Assembly: GCF_009730915.1 (NCBI RefSeq)
Contig: NC_052486.1
Location: forward strand, 18,009,589 to 18,073,588
Origin: Dioscorea cayenensis subsp. rotundata
Taxonomy: Eukaryota > Streptophyta > Magnoliopsida > Dioscoreales > Dioscoreaceae
Direction of reading: 5' to 3'
DNA length: 64,000 bases
The translations under genes were made by a program, and so were the position numbers. Below the pieces are notes generated by a model. The model had not been told where the DNA came from and searched no databases. It worked only from the letters and a program-made list of their open reading frames with translations. This document shows, one piece after another, positions 12,191 through 24,100 of this stretch. Each line of letters begins with the position of its first letter. The stretch's first letter is position 1.

Positions 12191-12438
12191 GTTCATTTCA
12201 AGGGAACTAATGGAAATGGAGAAGTGAGGGAAGTGTAAATAAGTGAGTTTTTATAGATTCACTTATTCAACCCCCTCTATTAAAAAAAAAAAAAATACTG
12301 AAGTAGGTTTAGTTTAAAAATCCACTTCAGTTAGAAGTGGGGGAAGTGTCACTTCTTTCACTTCAATACCAATAAACATCATAAGTGAGAGAAATCAGAC
12401 CACTTCCTTCTAGTATGGCCTAATTCCGTGAAATGAAT
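12191..12438. mobile_element. Possible MITE
   Basis: About 250 bp with imperfect inverted ends: TGTTCATTTCAAGGGAACTA at the left and the reverse complement of TTCATTTCACGGAATTAGG at the right. The interior has purine-rich and AT-rich runs and no coding capacity. No convincing target duplication is visible, so the superfamily is left open. Confidence 0.4.
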
Positions 12439-12457
12439 ATATAAAAGTAAAATAGTA

Positions 12458-12711
12458 CTCTCTCCGTTTCTTTTTATTTGTTGTAAATAACCGAATCTCA
12501 CATACAAAAAAAATTAGTAATTTCACATAATTTAATAAAAATTTAGTTTTTTTTACAAAATTACCTCTAATTTAAATCTTTACATTTCTCTCTCATATAA
12601 ATTTGAAGAAGAGAATTGAAATTGAGTGTTAGGATAATTTTGGAAAAAAAATAATAAATATTTTTTGATGTTTAAAAATGACAGATAAAAAAAAAACCAG
12701 AACGGAGGGAG
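12458..12711. mobile_element. Stowaway-like MITE (Tc1/mariner type)
   Basis: 254 bp. The left end CTCTCTCCGTTTC and the inverted right end CTCCCTCCGTTCT match the Stowaway consensus CTCCCTCCGT. TA dinucleotides flank both sides (12456-12457 and 12712-12713). The interior is AT-rich and non-coding. Stowaway elements are non-autonomous and moved by mariner transposases. Confidence 0.88.
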
Positions 12712-12713
12712 TA

Positions 12714-13426
12714 TAATATTAAAGATGTTGATTTAATTAATAAAAAAAATTAAATCAAATAAGTATGGTTTTAAAATTCAAAGGATTGATTGGTTATTAG
12801 AAAAGTCAAAAAGTTTACTGAGGACGATATGGAAAATTATGTCTTCATCCAGGTGGCTGCCTTTGAAAAATCCAACATTCTTACACGTAGATGTAAGGAC
12901 TAGCAGAAAGATCTCTCGGTTCTTTCCTTAAAAAATAAAAAAAATCACAAATTAGGGAAAAAGAGTACACACAAATTTTAAAAAAAGTTCATTCATTTAA
13001 AAAGACAAACATGCATCCCCTCATCCTCATAGCTGAAGTTGAACATATATATTTTTTTTTAAGAAGTTGAACATACAAAGCGTGTGCACTCTCCGACAAT
13101 TATTATTATTTTTTAATTCATGTACGTTCCTTATTTCTATACATTTTTATTTATAAATGTGTTTTTTTTATAAAATGTGAAAAATCCCGTGGCAAGAATG
13201 CTAAGGATGTGATTCATGTGACAAGAACTAAATAGGCAAAGAACACTAAAAAATCGTTCTTTGTCATTTTCATCTAATTTTTTTTATTATACAAATGGTG
13301 ATAAAATTTATGACCCTTAAAGATTTATCATGTAAAGCTAAGCAACATATAGAAAAATTAAAACCAGTCCTGTGTACCTAAGATGATGTATATCAAAGAC
13401 CACAATACTATAACGGTAAAAAAAAA
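12714..13426. other. AT-rich spacer
   Basis: No gene, repeat unit or transposon end recognised. Confidence 0.5.
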
Positions 13427-13431
13427 ATTTA

Positions 13432-13714
13432 ATAAAAAATGGGTAAACCATTGTTTTATTGAGAAAAAGAAAAACTGAACAAGAGAACAAAACAGGAACA
13501 TAGACTAAATACAGAAGCTCTAACCAGAGGTGAAGCACTCTTAGGAACACAACAACAAACAAACGACAGAAGAAAAAAGGAAAACGAAACCAAAAAGGCC
13601 GACGAAGTCACCGCTGGAGACACAAGCCTGCTTAATCTGAAACAGGGAGTATCCTACTCCGGAGTGGTATCTTGATTCATCTCACCTGCAAGATCTGAAA
13701 CAGGGAGTATCCTA
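13432..13714 (-). mobile_element. 5'-truncated family-1 LINE, 3' tail only, minus strand
   Basis: On the minus strand the segment ends in ...TTTCTCAATAAAACAATGG, then TTTACCCATTTTTTATT, a family-1 LINE 3' end with its A-run at the left boundary (about 13420-13440). No zf-RVT coding remains. The boundaries are approximate, and a possible GGTAAA duplication is too short to be decisive. Confidence 0.55.
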
Positions 13715-13918
13715 CATGGTAAATTCTCCTACCTTATAACTCCGGCAGAGTGGAGAATATGATTCCTTCCACCAGAGCCACAGTAAACAGTGAATTAACA
13801 GTATTAATATAGCATTTATACATTATCTCTACAGTATTTTTCACAAAAAAATATATTCTAGAACCAAAGGCCTTTAAATTTTCCCGAAAATATATTCTGG
13901 AACAAGGAAAAACATGCA

Positions 13919-14741
13919 ACCCGTAATCAACTTTATCCCAATTTCTGGAAAACTAAGACTCCTAGCAAAATCACCTTATTCTGTTGGCTTGCATGGGATA
14001 ACAAAATTCTAACTCTTGAGAACCTATTCAAAAAAGGATGCAACCCTTCTGCCACTGACACTTGTACCCTTTGCCATAATAACACTGAATCAGTGGACCA
14101 CCTTTTCTTACACTGTATCTACGCTGAGCGAATCTGGTCATTCTTCAAATGTCTATTCGATACCGAAATTCTACCCTCCTCAGTATATAACATTTGGACC
14201 AATTGGATCCCCTATATTAATTCTTCCCTCAGAAATATCTGGGACATTTGTTCCCGAGCCATCTTCTGGAATATCTGGCTGGAACGCAACAACCGTATTT
14301 TTAACCAAAAAAATGTTCACAAACTGCTACAATTTATAATACTGGCTAATATGATTCTTTCTTGGATTACTCGCAGATTCGACTCCCACTCTTTGATTGG
14401 CTCGGAGGGTTCTCAGAAGATCAAGCGCTCCTTAAACTTCCTCAGCTCCGGATCCTCCGTCTGCACGCAGTGATCGGGCGCCCGATCGATCTGGGGAGTA
14501 GTCCGCTTTCCTCCTCCTCCCGAGCTGGCTCGTGCCTCCTTATGGTTGGCTCACGGCTCGGATTGCTCCTCTTTTATCTTTCTTTTTGCTTTCCTTGTTT
14601 TCCGTTATTCTCATCACCCGGTGAGGATAATGGACTCTGCTAGCTCCCTATGCTTGTTGTACTTTTCTTTTGTACTTTGTTGATTTCAGTTTGCTCCTTT
14701 TCAATAAATTTGTGGTTTATCCACTTTATTCAAAAAAAAAA
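13919..14741 (+). mobile_element. 5'-truncated family-1 LINE, plus strand, with 18-bp target duplication
   Basis: The 823-bp insert ends in CAATAAATTTGTGGTTTATCC, CACTTTATT and an A-run. It is flanked by an 18-bp duplication beginning AACAAGGAAAAACATG at 13901-13918 and 14742-14759. The coding remnant is the zf-RVT end of ORF2 (13929-14473), with LFCWLAWDNKILTLENL and CTLCHNNTESVDHLFLHC. Long target duplications and 5' truncation are typical of target-primed reverse transcription. Confidence 0.93.
13929..14473 (+). pseudogene. LINE ORF2 C-terminal fragment (zf-RVT)
   Basis: An open frame carries the zinc-binding region that follows LINE reverse transcriptases: CTLCHNNTESVDHLFLHC, then IFWNIWLERNNRIF and SQKIKRSLNFL. 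It stops at TGA just after 14470. The endonuclease and polymerase domains were lost by 5' truncation, so there is no autonomous function. Confidence 0.85.
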
Positions 14742-14929
14742 AACAAGGAAAAACATGCACACTGGAAGCTAATCTTCCAATCACAACGGCAAATAAGTTG
14801 AAAAATTGAAGCCTTTGTCCATGCGGATAATTTTCTGGTGGATGCTCATTCCGACCCTAGTCATCTACACCAAATTGTTATCGTGTTTGACTTGGCCGCA
14901 CACCAAACATTGTTATGTCATAAGAAAAA

Positions 14930-15025
14930 AACAGCAATTCTTGATGTAGAGGCAAACAGCAATTCTTGATGTAGAGGCCAACGCCAAGAAGCAGAAGAAG
15001 CAGAAGAAGCAGAAGAAGAAGAGTG
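14930..15025 (+). other. 5' UTR exon of KinA (start approximate)
   Basis: A GAAGAAGCA-rich leader (microsatellite at 14992-15023) ends at 15025 before a strong donor, GTGAGT. The KinD and KinE leaders end in the same way (42818, 51624), and all three are followed by an acceptor just upstream of the coding start (15974 here). The conserved donor and acceptor across paralogues support a non-coding first exon. The transcription start is not determined. Confidence 0.55.
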
Positions 15026-15306
15026 GTGAGTTTGATTCATTGTATGTGTTGTTATTTCCATTCTGTGATATAATTCCCATGATGTATTTTAGAAACTCAT
15101 GAATAATATGATGATAAAGAGTTCTGTTATTGATTCAGCGCAAACCATCTTGAAGATCTTGCTTTGATGGATAGAGAACAGAGGTAACTCATATGTAGAC
15201 TGTCCAATCAATACAATCTAATAAAAGCACAGAAATAGAGCAGAATGAATAACAGTCCAGGAAATCCATATAAATTTTCTTATCATACTATACTATCTCT
15301 TTCTTA

Positions 15307-15543
15307 TGAATTTTCTTTTCTTAGCATAAAGATCTAGTAGGGAGCCTGTAAGGCTTCCTTTGGTTTCTCTTTCTCTTGTTGTGTTGTCTTTCTTATATGT
15401 GTATATTTTTGTATTTCATCTTATTCTTTGTTGTCTGTCATCATTCTCCGTTAGTCCCCTTCTCAGTCAGCCTCCACTACTAGTGAATTGCTCTATCTTT
15501 TGTACCTTCTTTTGTTTTAAATGAAGGTGGTTTATCTAAAAAA
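15307..15543 (+). mobile_element. 5'-truncated family-1 LINE tail in the KinA leader intron
   Basis: Ends in TTTTAAATGAAGGTGGTTTATC plus A-run, the family-1 3' signature, and sits in the 949-bp leader intron (15026-15974). KinD and KinE have leader introns of only about 325 bp there. An imperfect duplication, ACTATCTCTTTCTT before and ACTATCTCCTTCTT after, supports a retro-insertion. Confidence 0.7.
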
Positions 15544-16027
15544 ACTATCTCCTTCTTTTTGGTTTTCAGCCTTCAAGTATGACCTTTCACCATGGCGGTA
15601 GAACTCTTCAAATCTTTTACTATTTTAGACTTCTGAATAATCTACTAGTAAAAGTCATCATAGCTTATTCATTGCAATCCTCAGAAATACCATGAGATGA
15701 GTTCTATCAATTGATTCATCATGGTTCTAATCAAATGTTGACAAAACTCACTTGCAGGATGTAGCCAGCCTTTTCAAACAATGAAACTGAATCAATGCAA
15801 GTTAAAGATGTAGGGGAAAAAAACAGAACAGTAGAAAGAATGCAGGCACTTCATTCAATTAACATAGTTTTTTCAGCAAATTATCATTGAAGCACTGCAA
15901 TATAATCCACTGCAACCTCTGGAAAACAAAAACAAGCAATAGAAATTTTGTGCCATTTTATATCTTATTAGCAGGTTATCAAGCACGTCAAATTCAATAA
16001 AGCAACAGTACTCCAAGATCAGACAGC

Positions 16028-17388
16028 ATGTCGTCCGGAGACACAATAACCGGCACAGGTATGTGAAAATAAGATGTATATATATATATATATATAGTCA
16101 TGTATTCTATATTCATCTTATTTCCACATATTTCGCAGTGGCAATAGTGGCTGTTAGTATTGTGACCATCGTAGTGGCAATTGCAATTATTAGATGCATT
16201 CAGAAGATTCGAATGCAAGCAAGGAACACATCTGCGCAGACTAGGAACACAGCTATGCAAGCAACTGCTGTATCTACTGAATCCAGACCATTGAATTCAG
16301 CAGTGGATGTGGATTCAAGCATCGACATGGTTACAATTGAGTGCTTTCTAAAGGATATAGTAAAAGAGAGACCTGTCAGATTTTCTCCTCAGAATATTAT
16401 CGATTTTACACAAAACTTTGCACAAAAATTGGGTTCAGGAGGGTTCGGAATAGTCTATAAAGGGCAGTTCCCCAATGGTGTGCAGATAGCAGTAAAAATA
16501 CTTCACAAAACTCAAGATAAAAAAGCTGAGGAGCAGTTCATGGCAGAGATAGGAACCATAGGAAGAACACACCATATCAACCTTGTTAGGCTCTTTGGAT
16601 TTTGCTTTGATAAAGCTTTGAAAGCACTTGTTTACGAGTATATGGAAAAGGGCTCACTAGATGGTTACTTGTTTGATGAGAATCTGAAGCTCAAATGGGA
16701 AAAGCTTTATGAGATTGCCATCGGAACAGCCAAGGGGATCAGATACCTGCATGAGGAGTGTCAGAGGAGGATAGTGCATTATGATATAAAGCCTGGAAAT
16801 GTTCTTCTCGATGCTAATTTCTTTCCAAAAGTGGCAGATTTTGGATTGGCAAGGCTTTGTGATAGAGATAATACCCATGTCAGCATGACAGGAGGCAGGG
16901 GAACTCCTGGCTATGCAGCACCAGAGCTCTGGATGCCATACCCTGTGACTCACAAGTGCGATGTTTACAGCTACGGAATGCTCTTGTTTGAGATACTGGG
17001 AAGGAGACGGAATCTCATTCTCGGCCAGGCAGAGAGCCAAGAATGGTTTCCGAGATGGATATGGGACAAGTTTGAAGGAGGAGAACTAGAAAGTGTCATG
17101 TTAAATTGTGGGATAGAACACAATGACAGAGATAAAGCAGAGAGGATGTGCAAGGTGGCATTGTGGTGTGTTCAATATCAACCAGATGCAAGACCTTCGA
17201 TGAATAGCATTATAAGGATGTTGGAAGGAGAGGAGGAGATCATTGCACCAAAAAATCCATTCCAATATATGATGCCATTTGATGGGAGTTCATCTCAGTG
17301 GAGTGAAAGCAGAGGAGATTCAACAAGCACAGCAACAGCAACAAATGAAAGTGAAGAGAATAGTTTGATTCATCAAAATCAGCAGTAA
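16028..17388 (+). CDS. KinA: LRK10L-like membrane-anchored non-RD kinase, A type
   Basis: Exons 16028-16058 and 16139-17388 (intron GT..AG, with a TA repeat) give 426 residues. The N-terminus MSSGDTITGT is followed by a hydrophobic membrane segment (about 11-30), a Ser/Thr-rich linker and a kinase domain. Visible kinase motifs are the glycine loop GSGGFG (109-114), lysine 130 in IAVK, catalytic loop HYDIKPGN (224-231), DFG (244-246) and APE (271-273). All catalytic residues are present except the Arg of HRD, so this is a non-RD kinase, a class common among plant immune receptors. It resembles Lr10/LRK10L kinases but has no cysteine-rich wall-associated ectodomain, and is about two thirds of the family's full length. 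It could act with a separate receptor. The start is set by the conserved exon 1 donor. A non-coding leader exon precedes it. Confidence 0.88.
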
Positions 17389-17841
17389 GACAAAAAAATT
17401 CATCCAACTTGAATGAATCTATGATTGAAATATCCAATGCTTGAGAAGGGACCTTATCTTTGCCAGGACATTTTTCAAACATGGAAATTATGAGTACAAC
17501 ATTATAAATTCTCACTGATTTATATGCTCAGAAAGTTTCTTTTTTTGCATTCCCTAACTTCTCGTATTATTTACATAGATACAGCCTCAAGCAAGCCAAC
17601 CATCTCACTGATTCTAAACTAATTAAACAACAAATTCAAATCAAACAAACAAAGAAACAACACCAAAACCACAGAGAATCAAATACATAAAACCTAAACA
17701 AGAACCAAATCCAATCAAAACTCCCCAAAACCCTATTTTATTAGAAGGCGATCATATAAACAAAAAAAATCACATCTCAAAAACCCTAACAACAAACCAC
17801 ATTGAATCATACCAAAAATGCAAGATGAAATCAGGTAGTGC
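17389..17841. other. KinA 3' flank, duplicated beside relic A''
   Basis: No gene. This stretch (ending in AAACAAACAAAG-type sequence) aligns in order with about 47310-47740, where it also leads into a REIL pseudo-exon. It therefore belongs to the segmental duplication that carried the A-type kinase and the REIL exon together. Confidence 0.7.
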
Positions 17842-17944
17842 CTTGCTCCTGAGGTTGTTGCGGTGCCATTCCAATCGGAAGTGGAGCTTCTGCTCCGCCT
17901 CATCCGCGAACTCCTTGTTCCTTGTTGCACGTTAAACCCTGCAT
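17842..17944 (-). pseudogene. REIL-like exon 1 pseudogene, copy 2
   Basis: A minus-strand copy of the 98-202 exon. The ATG at 17944 is kept, but the N-terminal stretch has lost the second cysteine of the finger and shifted frame (103 instead of 105 nt). The donor is GC rather than GT. Similarity continues into the intron side (about 17700-17840) and into the upstream side, where one to two degenerate units of the 56-bp repeat lie at 18063-18140. No later REIL exons are present. Confidence 0.85.
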
Positions 17945-18342
17945 TTCCTCAGCCCGCTCGCGCTCTCCCTCTCCGTCCAGAGAAACAAGAGGGCTTTTAA
18001 AGGTTGGTGTTGGGAAGAGAAGCGGATCCAAACTAAGATCCGAGTTCCAGCTCTAATAACTGTAAGCGGATTCGGGTTAAGTTAATCGGAGATCCGTTTC
18101 ATTATAGATTACGTAATTAAGCGGATTCGGGTTGCGTGGAGCCGTTTCAGAAGGTAGGAATATTCAGGGAATTGTGGAAAAGTGGAAGAACGAGATTATT
18201 TCATGTTACTGGGATTTTCTTTTTAAATTTAAATTATAATTAAAGGAGGCTGCCGCGGAAGACCAGTTATACATCCTTACATGTGATGGCCCCACACAGG
18301 ACTAATCAAATTTTTTTTTTTTTTTAATTTTTTGTGTGACAT

Positions 18343-18455
18343 CACTTTAGATATTGTTATGTTTTTTATCTTTTATTTCAGTTCTTTCTTATACTTTGCT
18401 ATTTTTTTATTTCTAATAAATTCATAATTTATTCACTTTATTCTAAGAAAAAAGC
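18343..18455 (+). mobile_element. Short LINE-like 3' tail
   Basis: Ends in CTAATAAATTCATAATTTATTC then ACTTTATT and an A-rich run, resembling family-1 LINE tails. A similar tail lies at about 48541-48600. No target duplication identified, so this is a low-confidence relic. Confidence 0.4.
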
Positions 18456-18477
18456 ACAATTATATATGATTTTCTTT

Positions 18478-18600
18478 AGTAGGAACTCATCCTAGTGGAG
18501 TGAAGCCAGGGGAAATTCAACTAGCATAGCAACAGCGACAAATGATGGTGAAAAAAAATAAGATTGATTCATCACAATCAGCTGTGAAACAATAAATTCA
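18478..18600 (+). pseudogene. A-type kinase 3' end relic
   Basis: About 120 bp match the last coding bases and 3' UTR of the A-type genes: the GGAACTCATC, GTGGAGTGAA and ATTCAACTAGC blocks, then GATTGATTCATCACAATCAG. The kinase domain is absent. It lies between KinA/REIL and KinB, so another A-type copy once stood here. Confidence 0.75.
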
Positions 18601-18711
18601 GAAATTCCCATTCATTTTGTTCAAATTCCGTAAATTGTATAAACTCCATATCTCTTGTCAAACAGTGTTGAATAGTCCTCTAAGCATATCAGTATGAAGA
18701 TTTATATGTTT

Positions 18712-18913
18712 TTTTTTTTTTTTTTTAAAAAAAGTGGATAAACCACATTCAATAAAGAAAAAGGGCAGTACAAAAGGAGCAGCAACTCCAACAAAAGAGA
18801 ACCACCAGGGGTGGTAAAGAAAACAAGACAATCTCAGAAAAGAAGGAAACTAAAGGAAGCACAGTTCCTTTAGAGAAACACAACACATAAGTCTACATCT
18901 CGCCCGGGGGAGT
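18712..18913 (-). mobile_element. 5'-truncated family-1 LINE tail, minus strand
   Basis: A 202-bp insert opens with a T-run and AAAAAGTGGATAAACCACAT, the reverse of the family-1 3' end. It is flanked by a 15-bp duplication, AAGATTTATATGTTT, at 18697-18711 and 18914-18928. It is non-coding. Confidence 0.9.
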
Positions 18914-18928
18914 AAGATTTATATGTTT

Positions 18929-19978
18929 CATTGTGGAGTTTTAGGCACCACAAATAATTAATATCTGACGCCATAAATTTTACATGTTGAAAAGTCCGCA
19001 GCTGCCACACATTTGATTGTCAAAATTTTGAACTAATAATATTAAATTCACAAGGACATTATCTTTGGCCATGCATGGCTGTCCTCGCGCTTGGGAAATG
19101 ATAAGTATAACATCATAAATTCTCAATTATTAACGTGCTCAGAGCTTCTCAATGAAGATGTTGGAAGGGGAGATGGAGAACAACCTCCTGGAGATAGAGC
19201 AACTCTCATGAAGACTTCATAGGTTGATAAAGTATGCCAAAGAAATTATGAGCTTATGGCTCTAAATGAATCATAAAGTATGTATTCATTCAATTTTGAA
19301 AAAAAGTGGATAAACCACATGCATTAACTGAGTATTCATTCATTTCATTAGCTAGAATCATAAAGTATGTATTCATTCATTTCGTAAAAATTGAAGGGAG
19401 TTACTGAATGAATGTGAAATAAGCAGTATAGCTTCTAATTTTACATGTTAACACACGAGCATGTTCTTCGAATGTCATGTGATCACACCACATTTCTTAG
19501 CAGTTGTAATGTTGCTATTTTTTTTTCTAACGAATATGCAACGAGCAGCTCTATTCAAGAGATTGCCAAAAGAATAGATAGATATGGAAGTGCACCAATT
19601 ACGTTGACATAAAGACCTCCTAGAAGAAATAATATCACTATCTGATTTGATGTTGCCTTTACTTCTGACCTCAAACCGCGTTTAATTGTCTACAAAGTGC
19701 TCTGAAGAAGAAATAACTTAGACTGTGTCAAATTGATGTACCATTGAAATATTAAACTCTTGCATGAATCATCTAGGAAATTTCCAATGATAACGAAGAG
19801 AAATTTTCATAACTCAAGGACTTTATATTTTAAGAGGAGTTTTCTCACGGAATTATAAATAGAGCATGATGATGCGAGTATTATAATATATCCTCAAAGG
19901 TTCGTGTGCTCAGGGCTTCTTTCTTATCCTGATTTTTCACTTCCATTTTGGAACTTCTGGAACTGCTATAGATAAAAA
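18929..19978. other. KinB upstream region
   Basis: No gene. Most of it aligns with the KinC upstream region (31.7-34.7 kb). It includes a very short LINE tail (AAAAAGTGGATAAACCACAT at about 19301-19320) lying between repeated GTATTCATTCA sequences. An AT-rich TATA-like element near 19880-19892 precedes the KinB start by about 90 bp. Confidence 0.55.
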
Positions 19979-20827
19979 ATGTCATCTGGTGACAGCACGC
20001 AGAGTAACTTTCAAGACAGTGCGCAGAGCACCTTTCAAGCATGGCTAATAGCCGTAATCGGTGAGATCCTTACCCAACCCAATCAAGTCCATTTTTCATT
20101 GTTTCATGCATATGAATGGTTCCTGCTTGACTTCACTTCTCAAATTCATCTATTTTTGTGTATGTTTGCAGTAATCTCATGTCTGAGTGTAGCTGGGACA
20201 GCTGTCGGAGCATATTTCTTATACAAGTGCTTCACAAAACATGGGTTGCCACAAATCAACATAAACAGCAATTCAACACCCGCAAATCCATCATCTGCCA
20301 CGGATGGAGATGAAAAAATGACCGCCCAAAATTCATGGATTGAAGATGCAACGGTTGAGAGGTTTCTCAATAACATTGCAAAGGAGAAGCCAATCAGATT
20401 CACACGGCAACAGCTCGCTGGCTTAACTCGCAATTACACCATTCGCCTGGGTTCTGGTGGGTTTGGGACAGTCTACAAGGGACAGCTTCCTAATGGAGTC
20501 CAAGTAGCAGTAAAGGTGCTAAACACCGGCGGTTCTGAGGACAAGAGACTAATGGAGCAGCAGTTCATGGCAGAGATTGGCACCATTGGAAGAACATTTC
20601 ATGCAAACCTTGTTAGACTCTATGGCTTCTGTTATGATTCAATTGTCAGAGCCCTAATTTATGAGTTCATGGACAAGGGATCTCTAGACACATACCTGTT
20701 TGACAAGAGCCACACCATTGCATGGGACAAGTTGCATGAGATTGCAATAGGTACAGCTAAAGCACTCTCTTACTTGCATGATGAATGCGAGCAAAGGATC
20801 ATACACTATGACATCAAACCAGCAAAC

Positions 20828-21138
20828 TGTTAAAGGATGAAGATTGTTTGATAGCCAGCTAAGCATGTTTTTCATAGACTTCCTGTTTTCCTGCTGCTGT
20901 ATATACATGATACATGGGCCCTTGTTCAGCGGGTTTTCAGCCACCATGCCACTCACGGGTTTGTAAAAGCTGCATAACCAAGAAAGTTGTATATATATAT
21001 AAGAGAGAAGTGGCTGTAAGAGATCTTCATCTTGTTCAACAAAAGCTTTCCTTCTCTATCAAAATAGAACCATCTTTTCTGCTTTTCCTGAAATATTTCT
21101 TCATTTTACTTTCATATTTTGGTTTACATTTTGTGATA
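20828..21138 (+). repeat. Copia-1 5' LTR
   Basis: 311 bp. Its last 120 or so bases are identical to those of the 3' LTR; the first 190 differ at about nine places (see findings). It contains ATATATATATAAGAGAG, a plausible TATA region. Confidence 0.92.
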
Positions 21139-21150
21139 TGGTATCAGAGA
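21139..21150 (+). promoter_or_regulatory. Copia-1 primer-binding site
   Basis: TGGTATCAGAGA starts directly after the 5' LTR. It matches the usual plant Copia primer-binding site, complementary to the 3' end of initiator tRNA-Met. Confidence 0.88.
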
Positions 21151-21151
21151 T

Positions 21152-24100
21152 ATGATGGATCAACTTGATTCAAACCAAACTTCCAACTCAAACAACACTG
21201 TCAAGACAAGTGCAAATTCTCTTGATCCAACTCATCCAAATAGCCCTTACTATATTGGAGCAAATGAAAACTCTGGAGCACTCCTTGTCACTCAGCTGTT
21301 AGATTCAACCAACTACCATGCATGGGCAAGATCAATGAAGCGAGCATTGCGCATCAAAAACAAATTGGGGTTCATTGACGGCAGTCTTACCGAACCCACA
21401 GATCCAGATGATTCCTTGATGGAATATTGGCTACGATGTAATGATATTGTTATCACTTGGTTACAAAATACTCTTTCGGTTGACATAAAATGCAGCACAT
21501 TTTATGCTGAGACTGCCCGCCAACTATGGGTTGAGCTTGAACATCGCTACGCTCAACAAAATGCGCCAAGAATCTATGAAGTCAAACAAGGAATAGCCAG
21601 CATAATGCAAAATAATGACACTGTAAGTGTATACTTCTCAAAGTTAAAAGTATTTTTTGATGAGCTTTTGAATTATGAAGCAGTCCCACAATGTTCTTGT
21701 GGAGGTTTGAAAGTAGTGGTGGAATACCAGCAAAGAGATTGGGTGATGAAGTTTCTTATGGGACTCAATGAATCTTACAAAGAACTCAAAGCACAAATTC
21801 TGTTGATCAAGCCTTTTCCTAGTCTTAATGAGGTGTATTCCATTATACAACAAGAAGAAAAGCGCAGAGACATATCTGCAAACACTCAAAATACTGAAGC
21901 TATGGCATTAATGGTGAAGGAACCAAATAAGCACATTAATATGCAAGCTTCGATTCCAAACAGAACCAGATATTATTGTTCTCATTGCAAGATGCCTGGT
22001 TATTCAGTTGAGCGCTGCTTTAAGGCAAACACAAATAAACCTATCTGCTCACATTGTCGAGTTCCTGGACACACTAGCGAAGTTTGTTACAAATTGCATG
22101 GATATCCAAAGGGACACAAGTTTCATAACAAAGCCAAGTTTTCAGGACCATATGCCCACCATGTTTCATCTGCAGCCACTTCTAAAGGAGAACAGAGCAT
22201 CAATACAACTCAGAATACAATAACACAAGAACAATATACTCATCTGATGAATTTGCTGCAACAAAATCAACCTTCAACCCACTCTACACAGTCATCTATT
22301 GTGACTAGCACAGATATGCAAATGCCAAGATTTTTTGGTATGTCTTCATGCCACTCTATTTACTCAAACAAAAGGGAGAACATGGAGGAGACTCCATGGA
22401 TCATTGACTCTGGAGCTTCAGATCACATAATTTGTGATGCTTCTTTATATAACTCTATTGGTGCCCAAGTTCATCATTTTGTCAGTTTGCCAAATGATAA
22501 AAGGATCAATGTGACACACACTGGAACCATACAATTAACAGAAAGATTGATTTTATATGAAGCTTTGTGTGTTCCATCCTTTTCTTTTAATCTTATATCA
22601 GCCCAAAGACTTGCACAAACACTAAATTGCTGCCTTGTTTTCTTACCCAATTCTTGTTTCATTCAGGACCTTTCGACTTGGCAGACGATTAGAGTGGGTG
22701 AAGTGAAGCATGCATTGTACCATCTTTTGAAAAGGAAAGTCTCCCCAACAGCATTATCTGAAGTTCTATCTCCACTAATCCAAAGACCTTCTGCTGCAGC
22801 CACAATCACACACAATGAACCTTTCAACCTTTGGCATTATCGACTTGGCCACCCTTCTCTATCTAGCTCAAATTTCCTGAATCATGTTGATGAATCAAAA
22901 CTCCTTCAAAACAAACCTTGTTTCATTTGCCCATTAGCAAAATTGCATAGACTTCCTTTTCCTCTCAGTAAACACAAGACCTTGAAATGTTTTGATCTTG
23001 TACATTGTGATGTCTGGGGGCCTTGTAATGAAGTTTCATATGATGGTTTTCGATTTTTCCTTACCTTAGTTGATGATTTCAGCAGATGTACCTGGGTCTA
23101 TTTACTTAAATTTAAGTCGAATGTGAAGACAATACTCCAAAGCTTTCACACCATGATAGAAACACAATTTGGAACCAAAATCAAGATAATCCGAAGTGAT
23201 AATGGCGGAGAATTTGACCTTAAGGAATTCTATAGCAAGAATGGAATTATCCATCATAGAACTTGTGTAGAAACCCCAGAACAAAATGCAATTGTGGAAA
23301 GAAAACACCAGCATATTCTTAATGTTGCTCGGGCATTAAGGTTTCAAAGTGGATTAGAATTGAAATATTGGAGTGATTGCATCCTGACTGCAGTGTACCT
23401 AATAAATAGAACACCTTCATCTAGTTTAAAAGCCAAAACTCCTTTTGAATTACTTTTTAAGTCTAAGCCTCTCTACAATCACCTTAGAGTTTTTTTGGAT
23501 GTCTTGCTTTCGACTCCACCCTCACCCACAATAGACACAAGTTTGATGCCCGAGCTAGAAGATGTGTATTTCGGGATATCCATTTTGGTATAAAAAGGAT
23601 ATAAGTTGCTCGATATCGAAAACAAAGAAAATCTTTACCTCAAGAAATGTAATATTTCATGAGAGCAGTCTTTCCTTACAAAGCTAACACAAAAGATATC
23701 AACTACACAGATTTGTTTGAATTGCCTTTTGTTCAAGGAGTTCCTTTAGATCAAACCATTGAAATACCAAAAACCACACTCCAAAACACCAACTGCCAGA
23801 ATGTTCAACCTAATGACATGGTTCCTCCCATTGAAAACCATCATCCACTACATGAAGGTGATTCCCCAGAATTTGTCACAAGGTCACAAGATCAAAGCAA
23901 TAACACAAGAATCCCTGCTCATTCACCAAGAAGATCCAACAGAAATAGGAAAACACCTTCTTATCTTGAAGATTTTATTTGCCAACAAGCTAGTGCTTCA
24001 CTCATTCACTCAAAGAAGTTTGCCAAGAAGAAAGATTCTCAAAAACCAGGTAGTCCTCATCCTCTTTATCATACATTATCCTATGATAACCTTACTTCCA

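Noticed and set aside
16063-16140. KinA start in the intron (441-residue reading)
   Set aside because: It begins with GTG and reads through the TA-rich intron. The GT..AG intron and the MSS exon are conserved with paralogues.
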